Shown: piece by piece, positions 34,069-42,965 of the stretch
How the letters are laid out: every line of letters starts with the position of its first letter
Position numbering within the stretch: position 1 is the first letter of the stretch
Assembly: GCF_900119845.1 (NCBI RefSeq)
Contig: NZ_FPKU01000001.1
Location: 1-64,000, forward strand
Reading direction: 5' to 3'
Length of the DNA stretch: 64,000 bases
Origin: Devosia enhydra
GTDB taxonomy: Bacteria > Pseudomonadota > Alphaproteobacteria > Rhizobiales > Devosiaceae
Position numbers and translations under genes: made by a program
The notes under the pieces: model-generated
What the model was told of the DNA's origin: nothing
The model's database searches: none
Seen by the model: the letters and a program-made list of their open reading frames with translations, nothing else

Positions 34069-35415
34069 TCACGAATCGAGCGTCGAGCGCGCAGGGGCTT
34101 CATCGCGCAGCTTTCGAGGGGGATGGGTCGGGGGCAATCGGGGACTGCCGGTGATGAGCCGCGCGCCCTTGCGATAGGTCAGCCACTGCCAGAACCAGTT
34201 GACCAGCACCACGATACGGTTCCGGAACCCGACCAGATAGCCCACATGCACGAGGCCCCACAGCACCCACGCGAAAAAGCCTTTGACGGCAAACTTGCCG
34301 AACTTCCCAACGGCCGCCGAGCGCCCGATGGTCGCCATGGTGCCCCAGTCCCGATATCGAAACGGCCCAGGGGCGGGCTCGCCCGTCATCTCCGCCGCGA
34401 TGATCGCGGCAACATGGGCGCCCTGCTGCTTGGCGACGGGGGCGAGCGCGGGATAGGGCTTTCCGTCGGGGCCGGTAACCGAAGCCGCATCCCCGATCAC
34501 GAAAACATCGGGGTGACCCGGCAGCCGCATCTGCGCGTCTACCACAACGCGACCCTGCTTGTCGGCCGCCGCACCGAACCAGCCTGCGACCGGTTCGGCC
34601 TGCACGCCCGCGCACCAGAACACATTCGGCGTTTCCACGGTTTCCCCGCCGAACCGCACGAAACCGGGTCCCACCGCTTCGACGGGCGATTTGAGACGCA
34701 CCTCGACGCCCATTTTCGAGAGCGCCTCGCAGGTATAGGCGCTCTGGGAATCGGTGAAGGCCGAGAGCAGCTCGTCGATCGCCTCGACCAGGATGATGCG
34801 CGCCCCGGCAGGGTCGATATGAGAAAAGTCCTGCCGCAGCGTCGCCTTGGCAAGTTCCGCCATCGCCCCGGCCATTTCGACGCCTGTCGGGCCACCGCCC
34901 ACCACCACGAAGGTCAGCAGCCGTCGCCGTTCCTCGGGGTCCTTGACCGTTTCGGCGCGCTCGAAGGCCAGGAGGATCCGGCGCCTGATTTCGGTGGCAT
35001 CGTCGAGCGATTTGAGGCTCGGCGCGTGCGCCTGCCATTCATCATGCCCGAAATAGCTGTAGCGCGATCCGGCAGCCACGATCAGCCGGTCATAGGCGAC
35101 GGGCCCATCGGTGCGCAGGTTAACGAGCCGCTTTTCGAGATCGACCCCCGTCACCTCGTCGAGGAACACCTCGAGCCCCTCCTCGCGCCCGGTGCCAAGC
35201 ACGCCGCGGATCGGCACGGCAATGTCGGCGGGCGAGAGCGCGGCCGTCGCCACCTGATAGAGCAGGGGCTGGAACAGGTGGTGGTTGCGGCGATCGATCA
35301 GCGTCACGCGGACAGGTGCGCTGGCAAGAGCGCGCGCTGCGGAGAGGCCGCCAAAGCCGCCCCCGATGATCACGACCCTGGGCCGCCCGTCTCTGGTGTC
35401 TGGAATTGCCTGCAT
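34069..35415 (-). CDS. ndh: Type II NADH dehydrogenase (NDH-2)
   Basis: 448 aa from ATG 35415, preceded by AGGAGG. FAD-binding VVIIGGGFGGLSAARAL, the quinone-site region NHHLFQPLLYQVATAALSP, the NADH fold VVVGGGPTGVEMAGAMAEL with VEAIDELL, and VFVIGDAASV. A C-terminal hydrophobic region (KGFFAWVLWGLVHVGYLVGF) anchors it to the inner membrane. It transfers electrons from NADH to quinone without proton pumping. It is divergent from the L-idonate dehydrogenase gene; no clear operon partner. Confidence 0.93.
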   Translation of the reverse strand: MQAIPDTRDGRPRVVIIGGGFGGLSAARALASAPVRVTLIDRRNHHLFQPLLYQVATAALSPADIAVPIRGVLGTGREEGLEVFLDEVTGVDLEKRLVNLRTDGPVAYDRLIVAAGSRYSYFGHDEWQAHAPSLKSLDDATEIRRRILLAFERAETVKDPEERRRLLTFVVVGGGPTGVEMAGAMAELAKATLRQDFSHIDPAGARIILVEAIDELLSAFTDSQSAYTCEALSKMGVEVRLKSPVEAVGPGFVRFGGETVETPNVFWCAGVQAEPVAGWFGAAADKQGRVVVDAQMRLPGHPDVFVIGDAASVTGPDGKPYPALAPVAKQQGAHVAAIIAAEMTGEPAPGPFRYRDWGTMATIGRSAAVGKFGKFAVKGFFAWVLWGLVHVGYLVGFRNRIVVLVNWFWQWLTYRKGARLITGSPRLPPTHPPRKLRDEAPARSTLDS

Positions 35416-35552
35416 CCTTGCCTCCTTGGCTGGCCAACGCCCCGACGGAAAGCAGCGTTCCCGCCTCATGTGGGATTGCAGGGCGCCTCTCGCCAGAAGA
35501 CTGGCTTTGCGCTAGCTCATAAGGCAGTCGATCCCATCGAGGCTTTACTTCC

Positions 35553-36593
35553 ATGACCAAGGCGCTCGTCATTCACGCGCAGCACGATCTCCGTATCGAT
35601 CCGATCTCGTGCGGCGAGCCGGGCCCGGGCGAAGTGCTGGTGGCCATGGCGCGCGGCGGCATATGCGGATCCGATTTGCATTATTATCACCATGGCGGCA
35701 TCGGCACCGCGATCCGGCTCAAGGGCCCGATGGTCCTGGGCCATGAGGTTTCGGGGCGCGTCGCCGCTCTGGGTTCGGGCGTTGATCATCTGGCGGTGGG
35801 GGACCTCGTTGCGGTCAACCCCTCCTCGCCCTGCGGCCGCTGCACCTATTGCCGCTCGGGCCTCCCCAACCACTGCCTCGAAATGACCTTTCTGGGCTCG
35901 GCGATGCGGTTTCCGCATGCCGATGGCGGCTTTCGGAGCCAGATGGTCGTGCGCGCCGAAAACTGCGTGCCGGCAGCCGGTCTTTCCCCCGAGGCGGCGG
36001 CCATGGCGGAGCCATTGGCCGTGTGCCTTCACGCGCTGCATCAGGCTGGCGACATCGTGGGCAAGCGGGTGCTCGTGACCGGTTGCGGACCCATCGGGCT
36101 GCTCTGCGTCATGCTGGCGCGCCGGCTGGGCGCCGCCGAGGTCACTGCTACCGATATCGGTGAAACAGCGCTTGAACGCGCTCGTGCACTTGGCGCAGAT
36201 ACCGCGCTCAATGTCGGGCTCGATCCCGACTGGCAGGCTCGCCATGCTGCACGCAAGGGGCATTTCGATGTCCAGTTCGAATGCTCGGGGGCCCCGCAGG
36301 CGCTGGCGACCGGCGTGGCCGTGCTGCGCCCGCGCGGCATCATCGTTCAGGTCGGGCTAGGCGGCGATATCGTTGTTCCGCTCCAACAGATCACGGCCAA
36401 GGAACTCCAGCTGCGCGGCTCCTTCCGGTTCACCTCCGCTTTTGCCGAAGCCGTGGCGCTCCTGCGCCGTGGCGTGCTGTCCGTGGATGGCATGGTGACC
36501 CAGCACTTTGCTCTCGACGATGCCCGAGAGGCTTTCGAGACGGCATCGAACAGAAACATCGCCAACAAGGTGCAACTGGTGTTCGATGCCTGA
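35553..36593 (+). CDS. idnD: L-idonate 5-dehydrogenase
   Basis: 346 aa medium-chain Zn dehydrogenase. Motifs: GGICGSDLHYYHHGGIG, GHEVSG, structural cysteine cluster SPCGRCTYCRSGLPNHC, EMTFLGSAMRFPHADGGF (typical of IdnD), NAD fold VTGCGPIGLLCVMLA with TDIGETAL. It converts L-idonate to 5-ketogluconate. No idnO or idnK is next to it, so it may act alone or on a related polyol. It is separated by 78 nt from the tandem LysR gene downstream. Confidence 0.85.
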   Translation: MTKALVIHAQHDLRIDPISCGEPGPGEVLVAMARGGICGSDLHYYHHGGIGTAIRLKGPMVLGHEVSGRVAALGSGVDHLAVGDLVAVNPSSPCGRCTYCRSGLPNHCLEMTFLGSAMRFPHADGGFRSQMVVRAENCVPAAGLSPEAAAMAEPLAVCLHALHQAGDIVGKRVLVTGCGPIGLLCVMLARRLGAAEVTATDIGETALERARALGADTALNVGLDPDWQARHAARKGHFDVQFECSGAPQALATGVAVLRPRGIIVQVGLGGDIVVPLQQITAKELQLRGSFRFTSAFAEAVALLRRGVLSVDGMVTQHFALDDAREAFETASNRNIANKVQLVFDA

Positions 36594-36671
36594 GGCCGCT
36601 CAAGCAGCATTGTCGGCCAGCCCTCTTGCGTCGTCCTCCCTGATCGCTGGCGGGAGGCTGCCGGGAGCCCG

Positions 36672-38546
36672 ATGAAGTCGCCGCAGATCGAGCTCCGTCA
36701 TCTGGCCAGTTTCGTCTTGGCCTGCCAGAACGCCACGGTCACCGAAGCGGCGGCGGAGCTGGGCGTGTCGGCCTCAACCCTGTCGGTGGCCCTGCACACG
36801 CTCGAGCGCGAGCTCGATATGAAGCTCTTCCAGCGCCAGGGTGGCTGGCTGCGGCCGCTTCCCGCCGCGTTCTGGCTCTTCCAGCAGGCTGTGGCGCTGC
36901 TGCATGCCGAAAGCGCCGCGCGACATGCGCTGGGCGCAGATGCGCCGGTCGCAGCACGCCTCCATGTCCACCTCGATCTCAGCTTCACCATCGGCCGGTT
37001 TTCCAAGGCCGTGAGCCGCACCATCGAGGCGATGCGTGTGCTCAACCCCGCGCTGGCTGTGGATTTCGATTTCCGTGATGGAGCCGATCCTGCGCCGGCA
37101 GCGGGGGCGTTCGAGATCGATCCCGAGCCGCCGCGTACCGTGCTGGAGATCGGCTATTTCGCCCCAGGCAGCGATCCCATCGCCGGCGAAGGCTGGGCAG
37201 AGGGACCAAACCTCTCCCTGCCGCTGATCGCCGATCGCTGGGTGGTGGTGGGTGCGACCGATGCCGAAGCACGGGGCAGGGATGGCGATGGCCCGCTTCT
37301 GCTCGTCCGCATGCGCCAGACCCTCAGCGACCAGGTGACCCTGCACGCCCGCCGCCATGGCTTTGCGCAGCGCCTGACGCCGATCGATGCCGAACCGGCC
37401 GATCTGGGCGAGCGCCTCGCTGCCAATCCGGCCGCCCGCTTCCTTCTGCCCCAGAGCATGCTGGCCGATCGCCTCGGGCTGGGCCGCACCCATGTCGCTC
37501 CGCTCGATCCGGCCCTCTCGAGCCTCGTTTCGGCCCGCTGCCGCGGTGGCGATACGGCGGCGGCGCGTCTGTTTCTCGATCAGTTCCGCACCGCCCTTTT
37601 GGGCACCGAAGCCAATGCCGCCTTCGATCCGGTGCTGACCATGCGGCAGGTGCGGGCCTTCACGGCGATCGGCAAGGCCGGCGGCATATCGGCGGCGGCG
37701 CGCAATTCCAATGTCACACAGCCCAGCCTCTCCTCGCAGGTCCAGCGGCTGGAAGAGGCGCTGGGTCGGCCGCTGTTTGCGCGAACCCGCACCGGCATGG
37801 CGCTTTCGGATGCCGGGCGGACGCTGCTGCCCTTCGCCCTCGATCTCGAGACGCGGCTCGAACGCATCCTGCGCGCCTGTAAGGACGTGGCGGCCCACAC
37901 ACAATCGGCGCTGGTCATCGGCATGTTGCCCAGTTCCGGCCATGACAGCGCGATGACCGGCCGCGTGGCCGCAGCGCTCATCGCCCTGCGCGCCCAGAAC
38001 CCGCAATGCCGGTTGCGGCTGGTCGAAGGGTCCAACCTCGCTCTGCACGAAGCCGTGCGCGCCGGCGCGCTCAACCTCGCCATCGTCGGGGCGGTGCAGG
38101 GCGGCCTGCCGCATCTGGCGCTCGGGCCCAGCGAACGCCTGTCCGTCATCGCCCATCCCGCCCTGGGGCTTGCCGCGCGGCTCGAAATGGGGCTGCGCGA
38201 GGTGTGCGCGCTGCCGCTGGTGCTGGGGCCGCGCCATCTCAGCATTCATCGCGCCTTCGTCGAAGCGGCCTCGGCTGCCCGCCTCGCGGTCAGCCCGGTG
38301 ATGGAGGTGGGGTCGCTGCCGCTCGCGATCGCCATGACCCGGAGGGCGCCGCTCGCCACGATCCTCCCCGCCTCCTCAGTGCGGCAGGATCTCGAGGAGG
38401 GCCGGCTCACCGCTACCCGTCTCGGCGATGATTTCGGGCTCGGGACACTGTCGATCATCTTTTCGGGCGAGCGCAGCCTCTCCGACAGCGAGCGGGCGCT
38501 CGTCCGGGCCCTGACGGAGGCCTTCGCGCGCCCGGCGAGCCCCTGA
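36672..38546 (+). CDS. Tandem double LysR-type transcriptional regulator (two full units in one chain)
   Basis: 624 aa, twice the normal LysR length. Unit 1: wHTH 8-66 (ATVTEAAAELGVSASTLSVA) and effector-binding region about 90-315. Unit 2: wHTH about 322-384 (GGISAAARNSNVTQPSLSSQ, wing LFARTRTGMALSDAG) and effector domain about 408-620 (LVIGMLPSSGHDSAM). One continuous frame with no internal stop or obvious restart. Unit 1 is more diverged than unit 2. It is followed 137 nt later by the UbiD operon on the same strand, which it probably controls. Such fusions could bind two sites or two ligands with one chain. Confidence 0.9.
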   Translation: MKSPQIELRHLASFVLACQNATVTEAAAELGVSASTLSVALHTLERELDMKLFQRQGGWLRPLPAAFWLFQQAVALLHAESAARHALGADAPVAARLHVHLDLSFTIGRFSKAVSRTIEAMRVLNPALAVDFDFRDGADPAPAAGAFEIDPEPPRTVLEIGYFAPGSDPIAGEGWAEGPNLSLPLIADRWVVVGATDAEARGRDGDGPLLLVRMRQTLSDQVTLHARRHGFAQRLTPIDAEPADLGERLAANPAARFLLPQSMLADRLGLGRTHVAPLDPALSSLVSARCRGGDTAAARLFLDQFRTALLGTEANAAFDPVLTMRQVRAFTAIGKAGGISAAARNSNVTQPSLSSQVQRLEEALGRPLFARTRTGMALSDAGRTLLPFALDLETRLERILRACKDVAAHTQSALVIGMLPSSGHDSAMTGRVAAALIALRAQNPQCRLRLVEGSNLALHEAVRAGALNLAIVGAVQGGLPHLALGPSERLSVIAHPALGLAARLEMGLREVCALPLVLGPRHLSIHRAFVEAASAARLAVSPVMEVGSLPLAIAMTRRAPLATILPASSVRQDLEEGRLTATRLGDDFGLGTLSIIFSGERSLSDSERALVRALTEAFARPASP

Positions 38547-38555
38547 GCCGCCGGA

Positions 38556-38592
38556 TTTCGAAAACTCCTATCGCCCAGTTCGGAATTTCCGA
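38556..38592 (+). promoter_or_regulatory. Two palindromes upstream of the UbiD operon
   Basis: TTTCGAAA (38556-38563) and TCGGAA-T-TTCCGA (38580-38592, perfect). The two centres are about 26 nt apart, within the GGATTTCGA and GGAATTTCCGA contexts, which look like two versions of one site. They lie about 90-130 nt before the ubiD-like start. Candidate binding sites for the tandem LysR protein. Confidence 0.45.
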
Positions 38593-38683
38593 TCTATCCG
38601 CCTCCCGCCCCCCGGTTGCTAGTCTGAGGCATCGGCGAAAGGGCAAGTCCCCGAGCCAGCAAGCGCCCCAGGGGACGGCACGC

Positions 38684-40066
38684 ATGAAGATCGAGCGCCT
38701 CACCGACCAGTCCTGCCGCAGCATCCTTGCGCGGCTCGACCAGCGTGGCGACCTCCTCACCCTCGAGGAGCCGGTCGATGCCCATCACGAGGTCGCCGCC
38801 GTGCTGTCGCTCGTCGATGCGCGCCGCGCCGTTAGGTTCGCGAGCATCAGGGATCATGAGACGGGCATTTTCGCCGGCATCCTGTCCGATCTCGATCGCA
38901 TCGCCATGGTGCTCGGGGTTCCTGCTGCGGAGATCCAGGATCGCCTGATCGCGTCCATATCGCGTCCGGTGGCCCCCCAGATCGTCGAGGCCGCGCCGGT
39001 GCAGGAGGTCGTGCGCCATGACAACGTGCTCTCCAGCCTTCCCGTGCCGTGGTTTTTTGCCCGCGAAACCGGCCCCTACATCACGGCCGGGCTGATCGTG
39101 GCCCGCGACCCCGAAACCGGGCTCGGCAATGCCTCCTATGCCCGTCTCAAGGTACTGGGCCCCTCAGAGGCGCTGATCGGTATCGCGCCCAACCATCATC
39201 TGTCCATAATGGCGCGCAAGGCCGCCGCGCGGGGCGAGACGCTGCCCTTTGCCGTGGTGCTGGGCGCGCACCCTGCCATCCAGCTGGCCGCCTGCTTCTA
39301 CCTGGGGTTGGGGGACGACGAAATCCACTGCGCCGGTGCGCTGCTCGGCGAACCGGTCCGGCTCGTGAAGGCGAGGACCAGCGACCTGCTCGTTCCTGCG
39401 GAGGCCGAGATCGTGCTGGAGGGCGAAATTCACGCCGATGACATCATCGTCGAAGGTCTCGTCTCGGAATATCACGGCATGTACGAGGATTACGGCACCG
39501 GGGTGCGCGCCACCTTCGGGTGCCAGACCCGCCGCGCCGACGCGATGCTGCAGGTCATCGAGCCTGGCTATCACGCCGAACATCTCTATCTCGGTGCCGT
39601 GCCGATCGCCGCGAGCCTGCGGGCTCAATTGGCCCGGGTCATCCCGAATGTCGGACAGGTCGCCGTGACCTTGTCGGGTTCGGGGCGGACCAATGTGGTG
39701 GTGCAAATCGACCGGCCGCGTCCCGGCCAGGCCAAGCGCGCCATGATGGCCTGCTGGAGTGCCGTCAGCATCGTCAAGAACGTCACGGTCGTCGATGTCG
39801 ATATCGACCCCTGGGATCTCGCCGCCGTCGAGCTCGCCAAGATGAACCGCATGCGCGCCGAGCGCGACGTGCTCATCGTGCCGGGCATGAGCGCCGATCG
39901 TTCCGAACCGCAGGAGGAGCGGGGCATGGTCACCAAGACCGGCTACGACGCAACCTGCAAGCCGGGCGACCGCAAGGAGGGCTTTGAGCCGGCCCTGCCG
40001 CCGCCCGAGGCGATGGAGCGCATGCGCGCGCTTCTGACAAAGCATCATCCGGAGCTTGGGCTGTGA
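38684..40066 (+). CDS. UbiD-family (prenylated-FMN) decarboxylase
   Basis: 460 aa. UbiD fold features: PWFFARETGPYITAGLIVARDPETG, NASYARLKVLG (prFMN phosphate region), GAHPAIQLAACFYL, EIVLEGEIHADD and EYHGMYEDYGTG, then SGSGRTNVVVQID. It reversibly decarboxylates aromatic or acrylic acids using prFMN; the UbiX enzyme that makes prFMN is not in this window. Immediately followed by a GTGA-overlapping mini-ORF and then the dipeptide-type transporter operon. Its substrate could be an unsaturated acid from the ammonia-lyase encoded downstream (inference). Confidence 0.88.
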   Translation: MKIERLTDQSCRSILARLDQRGDLLTLEEPVDAHHEVAAVLSLVDARRAVRFASIRDHETGIFAGILSDLDRIAMVLGVPAAEIQDRLIASISRPVAPQIVEAAPVQEVVRHDNVLSSLPVPWFFARETGPYITAGLIVARDPETGLGNASYARLKVLGPSEALIGIAPNHHLSIMARKAAARGETLPFAVVLGAHPAIQLAACFYLGLGDDEIHCAGALLGEPVRLVKARTSDLLVPAEAEIVLEGEIHADDIIVEGLVSEYHGMYEDYGTGVRATFGCQTRRADAMLQVIEPGYHAEHLYLGAVPIAASLRAQLARVIPNVGQVAVTLSGSGRTNVVVQIDRPRPGQAKRAMMACWSAVSIVKNVTVVDVDIDPWDLAAVELAKMNRMRAERDVLIVPGMSADRSEPQEERGMVTKTGYDATCKPGDRKEGFEPALPPPEAMERMRALLTKHHPELGL

Positions 40067-40170
40067 CCGGGCGCCGCTGCCTGTTCGCGCCGGACGCGCC
40101 GGCGATCGAGGCCGGGCAGACCCGGTCCGCGGAGTGGTTCGCCGACGATCCGAACCGAGAGGGACGCTGA
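40063..40170 (+). CDS. Possible 35-aa translationally coupled mini-protein
   Basis: A GTG at 40063 overlaps the UbiD stop as GTGA and opens 35 codons (MTGRRCLFAPDAPAIEAGQ start, TGA at 40168-40170). No family recognised, no membrane segment. Coupling is the only support; it may be chance in GC-rich DNA. Confidence 0.25.
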   Translation: MTGRRCLFAPDAPAIEAGQTRSAEWFADDPNREGR

Positions 40171-40277
40171 CCGAAGGGCTCGCCGGCGGTTCTCCGCCCG
40201 ATGATGCCCCCGGCCGGCCTTGTACCAACCGGTGCCCCTGCAACCCAGGGTGCACGAGACTGGAAAGAGAGGGTTCC

Positions 40278-41870
40278 ATGACTACGCTTACGATCAAGGC
40301 CCGGTCGGGCAACGGTACGTCGCGATCCGCCATGCTGGCGGCTGCGGTCTGCCTCGCGCTCCTCGCCCCCACGGCCGCGCTGGCCCAGACGCCCACGAGC
40401 GGCGGCACGATGACCATCATCAATGGCTCGGACATCCGCAGCTGGGACCCCGCCATCACCTCGGGCACCTTCCCCGGCGGGCCGATGGACGTTCTGGACG
40501 CGGTTTATGGCTTCATCGTCTACGTGAACGACAAGGGCGTCGTCACGGGCGGCATGGCCGAAAGCCTCACCTCCGAGGATGCCATCACCTGGACGCTGAA
40601 GCTGCGCGAAGGCGTCAAGTTCAGCGATGGCGTCGCCTATGATGCCGAAGCGGTGAAGTACAACTGGGAACGCGTTGCCGACCCGGCCACCGCCGCGCCC
40701 TCACAGGCCTTCGTGGCCGGTTGGGCCTCGGGCATGGAAGTGGTCGATCCCCTGACGCTCAAGATCACCCTGCCGGCGGCCAACGCCAACTTCGCCGCCC
40801 AGATCGCCGAACTGGCCCCCTTCATCGCCTCGCCCGAGGCGCTCAAGGTCGCCAAGGAAAAGTCCGAGATCAAGCCGGTCGGCGCCGGTGCCTTCCTCCT
40901 CGATGCCTGGGACCAGGACGTGTCGGTCTCCATGAAGCGCAATCCCGACTACTGGGATCAGCCGCGCCCCTATCTCGACACGCTCAAATTCGCGATCATT
41001 CCCGAGACCAACGCCCGCATCGCCACCGTCGTGCAGGGCGGCGCCACGATGATGGCGGGGTATCCCTATCAGTTCGGCTCGAATGCCGATGCGGATGGCG
41101 TTGCCACCAAGCAGATCCCCATCCGCGGCATCAACCGCGCCTATTTCAACCACACCAAGGGCGTCTTCTCCGACGTGCGGGCCCGCGAGGCCTTCTACTC
41201 GGCCATCGATCGCGGCCGGCTGATGCAGGCCTTCACGCAGATGGAAGGCTTCACGCCGCCCGTCTCCTATTTCGGCACCAGCTCGCAATATTACGATCCG
41301 GCCTACAGCCTGCCTTCCTATGATCCGGCCAAGGCGCAGGAGCTGATCAGCGCACTTGCCGCCGACGGCAAGCCGTTCGAAGTCAAGATCGTCACCTACA
41401 CCAACTCCGACCTTAAGCGCCTCGCCGCCTATGTCCAGCAGGTGATCTCGTCCTATGAGGGCGCCTCGGCGACCATCGAGGAGGTCGATCAGGCCAACCT
41501 CATCGTCAGGTGCAAGCAGCAGCTCGAATTCGACCTCTGCGTCGAAGGTGGCGTTCTGGTCTCGAACGGCGCCGAGCCCAACATCTCGAACCTTCTGCGC
41601 TCGACCGGCAATTTCAACTGGGGCCAGTACAACAACCCCGAAATGGATGCCGCGCTCTCGGCTGCCGCCAGCACCGTCGATCCGACCGCCGTCAAGGCCG
41701 CCTTCTCGGACGTGCAGAAGCTCGTGGTGGAAGACCTGCCGCTTTACATCTTCGGCGAGCAGACCCGCTACCTGCTGCTGCGAGACAACACCGGCGGGGT
41801 GGTCAACTCCAATGGCGGCATCCTGCAAAAGCAGTTCCTCTATGTCTGCGACGCGCCCTGCGTCGAATGA
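40278..41870 (+). CDS. ABC transporter substrate-binding protein, family 5 (dipeptide type)
   Basis: 530 aa from ATG 40278. Signal peptide SAMLAAAVCLALLAPTAALA, cleavage before QTPTSGG. Family 5 segments: NGSDIRSWDPAITSG, LKLREGVKFSDGVAYDAEAV, VGAGAFLLDAWDQD, NPDYWDQPRPYL and KGVFSDVRAREAFYSAID. It contains a few cysteines late in the chain that could form a disulfide (RCKQQLEFDLC). It collects the ligand for the permeases at 42966-44818. Confidence 0.92.
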   Translation: MTTLTIKARSGNGTSRSAMLAAAVCLALLAPTAALAQTPTSGGTMTIINGSDIRSWDPAITSGTFPGGPMDVLDAVYGFIVYVNDKGVVTGGMAESLTSEDAITWTLKLREGVKFSDGVAYDAEAVKYNWERVADPATAAPSQAFVAGWASGMEVVDPLTLKITLPAANANFAAQIAELAPFIASPEALKVAKEKSEIKPVGAGAFLLDAWDQDVSVSMKRNPDYWDQPRPYLDTLKFAIIPETNARIATVVQGGATMMAGYPYQFGSNADADGVATKQIPIRGINRAYFNHTKGVFSDVRAREAFYSAIDRGRLMQAFTQMEGFTPPVSYFGTSSQYYDPAYSLPSYDPAKAQELISALAADGKPFEVKIVTYTNSDLKRLAAYVQQVISSYEGASATIEEVDQANLIVRCKQQLEFDLCVEGGVLVSNGAEPNISNLLRSTGNFNWGQYNNPEMDAALSAAASTVDPTAVKAAFSDVQKLVVEDLPLYIFGEQTRYLLLRDNTGGVVNSNGGILQKQFLYVCDAPCVE

Positions 41871-41893
41871 CCGCCTGAGCCCTTCAAGCATCG

Positions 41894-41926
41894 CCTTTCG
41901 CCCGGCATCCTGCGCCGGGCGGAAGG
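41894..41926 (+). promoter_or_regulatory. Intercistronic stem-loop after the binding-protein gene
   Basis: Arms 41894-41906 and 41914-41926 form a 13-bp stem (one G-U pair) with a 7-nt loop, 23 nt after the binding-protein stop and 52 nt before the next start. No T-tract follows. Confidence 0.72.
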
Positions 41927-41978
41927 TCACCTTCTCCTCACGCCGCCAATCCTCGCCATCGCGCCCCGGAGCCTTTCC

Positions 41979-42911
41979 ATGATCGACAAACGCCCCCGCA
42001 AGACCTTCCGCGAGGTCGTTTCCGCAGGACAGGTCTTTACCCCCTGCGTGTGGGATTGCTTCTCGGCCCGCGCTGCGGAACTGGCCGGTTTCGAGGCCAC
42101 CCTGCTGTCGGGCGCCGCCCTGGCCTACTCGATGTGCGGCTATCCCGATCTGGGCCTGCACAACCAGGAAGAACTGGTCTGGGCCACCGACCGCATCGCC
42201 GATTTCTCACCCCTGCCGCTCATCATCGATGCCGATGACGGGTTCGGCGACATCGTCCACGCCTATCGCACCTGCCAGCGCCTCGCCAAGGCCGGCGCCG
42301 GTGCCATCCTGATCGAGGATACCCCCAACGAGCGCGGCTTTGCCCGTTTCGGCCGGGCCATGGAAGCGGCGACGCTGGCCGGCAAGGTCGATGGCAATGT
42401 GCCCCATCCGGTGATCGATGCCGATCTCTGGCTGGCCAAGATCAAGGCCTGCATCGAGGCGACCGAAGGCACCGATTGCGTCATCATCGCGCGCAGCGAA
42501 TCCAAGCTCGAAAAGGGTCTCGACGACGCCATCGAGCGTTGCGTCCGGGCCGCCGAACTGGGCGCCGAGATGACCTATGTGCATGGCCTGCGCACCCTCG
42601 AGGAATGCCGCAAGGTCAACGACGCTCTGCCCGGCTGGAAGATGTTCGGCGATGTGGCCACCGTCAACGGGGTGCCCTTCGTCACTCTCGAGGAGATCGC
42701 CGAACTCGGTTTCAACCTCGTCACCATGCACTATCTGGAAAAGGGCTCGATGTACGGCATGATGGATTATGGCCGTCACGTCTTCTCCGAGCGCAGCACC
42801 TATTATGCCGACAGCCACACCATGGGTGGCCTGACGCCCGAAGAGCAACGCGCCATCCTTGGCCGCGATGGCGGCTGGCTCGATGCCGAGGAGCGCTGGA
42901 AGGCGCTTTGA
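41979..42911 (+). CDS. Isocitrate lyase/PEP mutase-superfamily enzyme
   Basis: 310 aa. The ICL/PEPM core is visible: PCVWDCFSARAAELAGFEATLLSGA, PLIIDADDGFGD (metal-binding aspartates), GAILIEDTPNERGF and DCVIIARSESKL. The cysteine of the isocitrate-lyase KKCGH loop is not seen, so it is more like oxaloacetate decarboxylase/PEP mutase-type or carboxyvinyl-carboxyphosphonate phosphorylmutase-like members. It cleaves or forms a C-C or P-C bond next to a carboxylate. Its place inside the transporter operon suggests a step on the imported carbon skeleton. Confidence 0.85.
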   Translation: MIDKRPRKTFREVVSAGQVFTPCVWDCFSARAAELAGFEATLLSGAALAYSMCGYPDLGLHNQEELVWATDRIADFSPLPLIIDADDGFGDIVHAYRTCQRLAKAGAGAILIEDTPNERGFARFGRAMEAATLAGKVDGNVPHPVIDADLWLAKIKACIEATEGTDCVIIARSESKLEKGLDDAIERCVRAAELGAEMTYVHGLRTLEECRKVNDALPGWKMFGDVATVNGVPFVTLEEIAELGFNLVTMHYLEKGSMYGMMDYGRHVFSERSTYYADSHTMGGLTPEEQRAILGRDGGWLDAEERWKAL

Positions 42912-42965
42912 CAGGCAAGGCGAGCGGCATCGGCAGTCATCTCGAAGGGCAGGGGAGGTCATCAC

